A model generated the notes under the pieces. The model saw only the letters and a program-made list of their open reading frames with translations, made no database searches and had not been told where the DNA came from. A DNA stretch of 60,000 bases from Bugula neritina (lineage: Eukaryota > Bryozoa > Gymnolaemata > Cheilostomatida > Bugulidae): NCBI GenBank assembly GCA_964035545.1, contig OZ037765.1, forward strand, positions 34,673,504 to 34,733,503. Direction: 5' to 3'. Made by a program: the position numbers and the translations under genes. Below, one piece after another: positions 55,667-60,000 of this stretch. Numbering within the stretch: the stretch's first letter is position 1; the number at the start of each line of letters is the position of its first letter.

Positions 55667-58557
55667 ATGAGTGGTAGGGAAAATGACACTGCACTGTGGT
55701 TACATAATAAATTGGGATCAACAGATGATTTATGGTCTGGTCGATCTATATGTTCTCAAATTACCAAAGAAAGGTTACGAGATATCTTAGGGTGCTTCAG
55801 AAGTTTGCAACCTCATGTAAAAGTCAAGTTGTTGTTATCATTTATTCACGTAATAAAAAGAAACGTAGAGGAGGTGAGTAATTTCAGTGTTCAACAAGAA
55901 ATTAGTGCATATGTTGTTTTGTGAATATGAATTAAGCTAGTAAATGAGTAAATCAAAATGTATTTTGCTAAAAAAAGCGTAACTCGGCTTCCATAACTAT
56001 AAGTTAGTTAATAAGTATAAGTATAACTAGTACTACTACTAGTTGCAGTACACTTCAGATTATTATTAAATTTGAGTTTAACTTTCAAATTTAGTGACTC
56101 TGATTGTGCTGTCATACTCATTGTGATTGTAATTGAGTTATTGAATGAATAAGGAAGGCTGGAAGAATGACCTGACTGGGAGTAGAAATAATAATATAAC
56201 CTGAACTAAATGCTAAGAGAATATTACTATATGTAATGAAAAGTAAATTTTTCAGTAGTTGTGTTTAAACTTGTTATTATTAATTTTCTGAAAAACAATG
56301 TAATTGTTTCAGTCTTGTAATCCGAAATATTATTGATATTTTCAACTGCACAGTGGAAAGGAGATTTAGCCGAAATCATAGAGCTGGCAGTATCAGATAG
56401 AGATCAATGGGTTTCTACTGTTGGAGAGATCATGAAAACTTTTCCAGGCACCTTCCTTGTCAATACAACAGATTTATCTGGCAGTCCAACATTCCATTCT
56501 ATGCACACTGAACTTAAAAAAGCAGGTTAGTTTTTGCAATGTAAAAAAATGGTTATTTAGACAAGATAAAATTGTGATATTTTTAAATTATGTAAACAGC
56601 TAATGGTTTTTCTGTTTATGATACATAAATTTATATTTGTTTACGTTGATGTTCTTTGAATAATGAACTGAATGATTCATTAAAACACATTTATATAACT
56701 TGATTTGTTTTTGCAACTAAAAAAAGTTGAAACATTTTTTGTACAATTTCTATCAAGTGGAGTTTAAACTTAAAGATGGATTTTTTTTAAAGCATGTTTA
56801 GAAAGTATTTTTGGTGTCACTATATATTCAAGAGAGGGAATTCTGTGATTGGTTATTAGTTTGTCACTTATAGAGTTGCTCCAGTTTTCTTGATTGAATT
56901 TCCACATCTTTTAGTGGAAGCATCAACTTTTCACAGACTAAGGAGAGGCCAGGCTACTATGTTATTTGCTGCAAAAGGTGCACTGATGGAGTTGAAAACG
57001 TTTTTAAACTGTTTTATTGTATAGAAGCTACCAAACTGGTTTGGATTTATAGCCAGAGTTTTATACAGAAATGTATATTGTAGTGCGGCGCGCTGGAGAG
57101 TCTTCCACTCTACCCCTAGAGTGTGTGTGTTTAGGAAACATAGCCTTGTCTACAACAATCCCTCACCCGCCCCAAACAGTTGATCATTTTAATCTCAAGT
57201 CAGAACCCAAGTCTTCAGCCCTCAGGGCTGAGATCCTCTCGAAATGTAAGTTTAGTAACTACTAGTTACTGGTTACTGGTTACTAGTTACTAGTGAATAG
57301 TTACAAGGAGCTAGGACCTAGTTACAAGGGACTAGTTACTAGTAACTAGTTACTAGTAACTAGTTACTAGTAACTAGTTACTACACTAAACATAAACTTT
57401 CTCATTATTGTATGATTTAGAGGTTGTCAGCCGGCAGGTTCAAATCTTGAGAGGTTAAACCACAATATTGAATATTGAATATTGATATAATAACATGCTG
57501 ATAATCTGTCACTCTTTAGCTCATGAACTTCAATCAAACACTAAAAGAAAAGGGCTGCATGTTGGCTCTGTGCCAATGAAAATCAGACGCACAGCTAAAA
57601 GAATGGATGAAGAAATTAGTTCAGGTGATTTTCTGGTTTCCTCTGTGTGAGTCAGAGAGTTCCCCTCTGTATGAGTCAGAGAGTTCCCCTCTGTGTGAGT
57701 CAGTGAGTTCCCCTCTGTATGAGTCAGAGAGTTTCCCTCTGTGTGAGTCAGTGAGTTCTCCTCTGTGTGAGTCAGTGAGTTCCCCTCTGTATGAGTCAGT
57801 GAGTTCCCCTCTGTATGAGTCAGAGAGTTCCCCTCTGTGTGAGTCAGTGAGTTCTCCTCTGTGTGAGTCAGTGAGTTCCCCTCTGTATGAGTCAGTGAGT
57901 TCCCCTCTGTATGAGTCAGAGAGTTCCCCTCTGTGTGAGTCAGTGAGTTCCCCTCTGTATGAGTCAGTGAGTTCCCCTCTGTATGAGTCAGTGAGTTCCC
58001 CTCTGTGTGAGTCAGAGAGTTCCCCTCTGTATGAGTCAGAGAGTTCCCCTCTGTATGAGTCAGAGAGTTCCCCTTTAGAACTCTCGTGTCTTTGAATAGC
58101 CAATAGCTTAATTCTCTACTCTATCGGAGAAATACATTATATTATTGTAGTATATTGTATTATATTATTGTATTATATTATTTTATTGTATTATATTATT
58201 GTATTATATTACATTATTGTATTATATTATTGTATTATATTATATTATTGTATTGTATCATTGTATTGTATTATATTATTGTATTATATTATATTATTGT
58301 ATTGTATCATTGTATTGTATTATATTATTGTATTATATTATTATATTATATTATATTATTGTATTATATTATTATATTATATTATATTATTGTATTATAT
58401 TATTGTATTATATTTAGTGAAAAGCATGAACTCCATACAGAGAAATGGAACAGGAAGTAGCAACACCGGGTTTCTCAAAGCGAATACTCTCTCATCCTTC
58501 AGCTCCGGTCATCACAGGACTTCCTCATTGGCCATGAGAAAAGAGGGCGGAGCTAAG
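55667..58557 (+). CDS. NELFA: NELF-A (negative elongation factor subunit A), 5' part
   Basis: Subunit of the NELF complex that holds RNA polymerase II in promoter-proximal pausing. Exons 55667-55873, 56354-56525, 57084-57245, 57520-57624 and 58418-58557 give 262 codons; the gene runs past 60000. The N-terminus has DTALWLHNKLGSTDDLWS, the family hallmark. Exon 2 has AEIIELAVSDRDQWV and GEIMKTFPGTF. Exon 3 has STLPLECVCLGNIALSTT and HFNLKSEPKSSALRAEILSK, matching the Pol II-binding N-terminal region. Exon 5 ends TSSLAMRKEGGAK. Exon 3 has two in-frame acceptors 15 bases apart (57069 or 57084); the second aligns better. All phases join. Confidence 0.92.
57638..58078. repeat. 24-bp array (cctctgtatgagtcagagag) right after a NELF-A donor
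   Basis: About 18 copies with gtat/gtgt and agag/gtgag variants, beginning 14 bases downstream of the exon 4 donor (gtgatt). A frame of 162 codons crosses it, but it is not the NELF-A frame, which meets TGA at once. Confidence 0.93.
58140..58415. repeat. TATTATATTATTGTAT repeat up to the NELF-A exon 5 acceptor
   Basis: AT-only array reaching the acceptor itself (tattatatttag). With the 24-bp array it fills almost the whole 793-base intron. Confidence 0.9.
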
Positions 58558-58589
58558 GTGTGTTCATGTTATATATTGTTTTATATACT

Positions 58590-60000
58590 ATCTTATATAC
58601 TAATGTGCTGTAATATATATTGTATACTATACTATATTATATACTAATATGCTGTAATATATATTGTATACTATACTATCTTATATACTAATATGCTGTA
58701 ATATATATTGTATACTATACTATATTATATACTAATATGCTGTAATATATATTGTATACTATACTATATTATATACTAATATGCTGTAATATATATTGTA
58801 TACTATACTATATTATATACTAATATGCTGTAATATATATTGTATACTATGCTATATTATATACTAATGTGCTGTAATATATATTGTATACTATACTATA
58901 TTATATACTAATATGCTGTAATATATATTGTATACTATACTATATTATATACTGATATGCTGTAATATATATTGTATACTATACTATATTATATACTGAT
59001 ATGCTGTAATATATATTGTATACTATATTATATTATATACTGATATGCTGTAATATATATTGTATACTATACTATATTATATACTAATATGCTGTAATAT
59101 ATATTGTATACTATACTATATTATATACTAATATGCTGTAATATATATTGTATACTATACTATATTATATACTAATATGCTGTAATATATATTGTATACT
59201 ATACTATATTATATACTAATATGCTGTAATATATATTGTATACTATACTATATTATATACTGATATGCTGTAATATATATTGTATACTATACTATATTAT
59301 ATACTGATATGCTGTAATATATATTGTATACTATACTATATTATATACTAATATGCTGTAATATATATTGTATACTATACTATATTATATACTGATATGC
59401 TGTAATATATATTGTATACTATACTATATTATATACTAATATGCTGTAATATATATTGTATACTATACTATATTATATACTGATATGCTGTAATATATAT
59501 TGTATACTATACTATATTATATACTGATATGCTGTAATATATATTGTATACTATACTATATTATATACTAATATGCTGTAATATATATTGTATACTATAC
59601 TATATTATATACTAATATGCTGTAATATATATTGTATACTATACTATATTATATACTAATATGCTGTAATATATATTGTATACTATACTATATTATATAC
59701 TAATATGCTGTAATATATATTGTATACTCTACTATATTATATACTGATATGCTGTAATATATATTGTATACTATACTATATTATATACTAATATGCTGTA
59801 ATATATATTGTATACTCTACTATATTATATACTGATATGCTGTAATATATATTGTATACTATACTATATTATATACTGATATGCTGTAATATATATTACT
59901 ATACTATATTATATACTAATATGCTGTAATATATATTACTATACTATATTATATACTAATATGCTGTAATATATATTACTATACTATATTATATACTAAT
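58590..60000. repeat. 44-bp array, NELF-A intron, runs off the window
   Basis: About 32 copies of a unit containing atgctgtaatatatattgta and ctatattatatactaat, starting about 30 bases after the exon 5 donor. Shorter units lacking gtat appear from about 59,895. It is the longest array in the window and is open at the right edge. Confidence 0.95.

Noticed and set aside
56913-57024. Extra NELF-A exon after acceptor tcttttag at 56914
   Set aside because: The frame runs to a stop with no donor, and exon 2 joins directly to 57084 with family-like sequence.
57607-58103. 162-codon frame with ESVSSPLYESE-type repeats, and its antisense
   Set aside because: The frame is not that of NELF-A, which stops within the first intron codons. 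The array is intronic and 24 bp is divisible by three.

Overview
The window is nuclear DNA of an intron-rich, A+T-rich animal. The metazoan signature is direct: a TCF/LEF factor with a beta-catenin-binding N-terminus and HMG box, a VTI1A-type SNARE, a DNAJB12/14-type co-chaperone, a GPI-type Ly6 protein, two ribosomal protein genes, protein phosphatase 1, Gemin7 and NELF-A. All are split by canonical GT-AG introns whose phases I checked exon by exon. I cannot name the species. A non-bilaterian or other invertebrate is likely, but that is inference.

Layout: 1-23,750 holds TCF/LEF on the minus strand (nine placed coding exons and one doubtful last exon; one intron of 7.9 kb). 25,759-31,397 holds VTI1A, minus. 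RPL34 is plus, with a leader exon at 33,253 and CDS from 33,457. DNAJB12/14 is minus, 35,159-38,230. A Ly6/CD59-fold gene is plus, 39,479-41,736. RPL18 is minus, 42,244-44,183. PP1 catalytic subunit is minus, 45,725-52,395. Gemin7 (53,358-53,819, minus) is preceded by a one-helix microprotein ORF (54,037-54,192). NELF-A is plus from 55,667 and runs off the right edge. The genes are housekeeping and signalling genes with no evident shared pathway.

The most striking property is tandem repeats. Nearly every intron contains its own private minisatellite (units of 3 to 63 bp), often starting within a few tens of bases of a splice site and sometimes filling the intron. In several cases the repeat unit includes the splice site: a 30-bp array that copies the TCF exon 6 donor nine or so times; a roughly 32-bp array that copies the Ly6 exon 2 acceptor; a 63-bp duplication in PP1 that begins exactly at the exon 6 donor; a 20-bp duplication of the RPL34 exon 3 acceptor; and a 21-bp coding duplication in DNAJB12/14 carrying AGGT. 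This looks like ongoing duplication at exon-intron borders, and I regard it as the best candidate for something undescribed here.

Other notable items are hexamer-based mosaics (core A[C/G]TAT[C/G] and relatives) in intergenic regions and first introns, coding-like exons inside the big TCF intron that could give an HMG-less isoform or a nested gene, and two copies of a tRNA-Ala-derived SINE.
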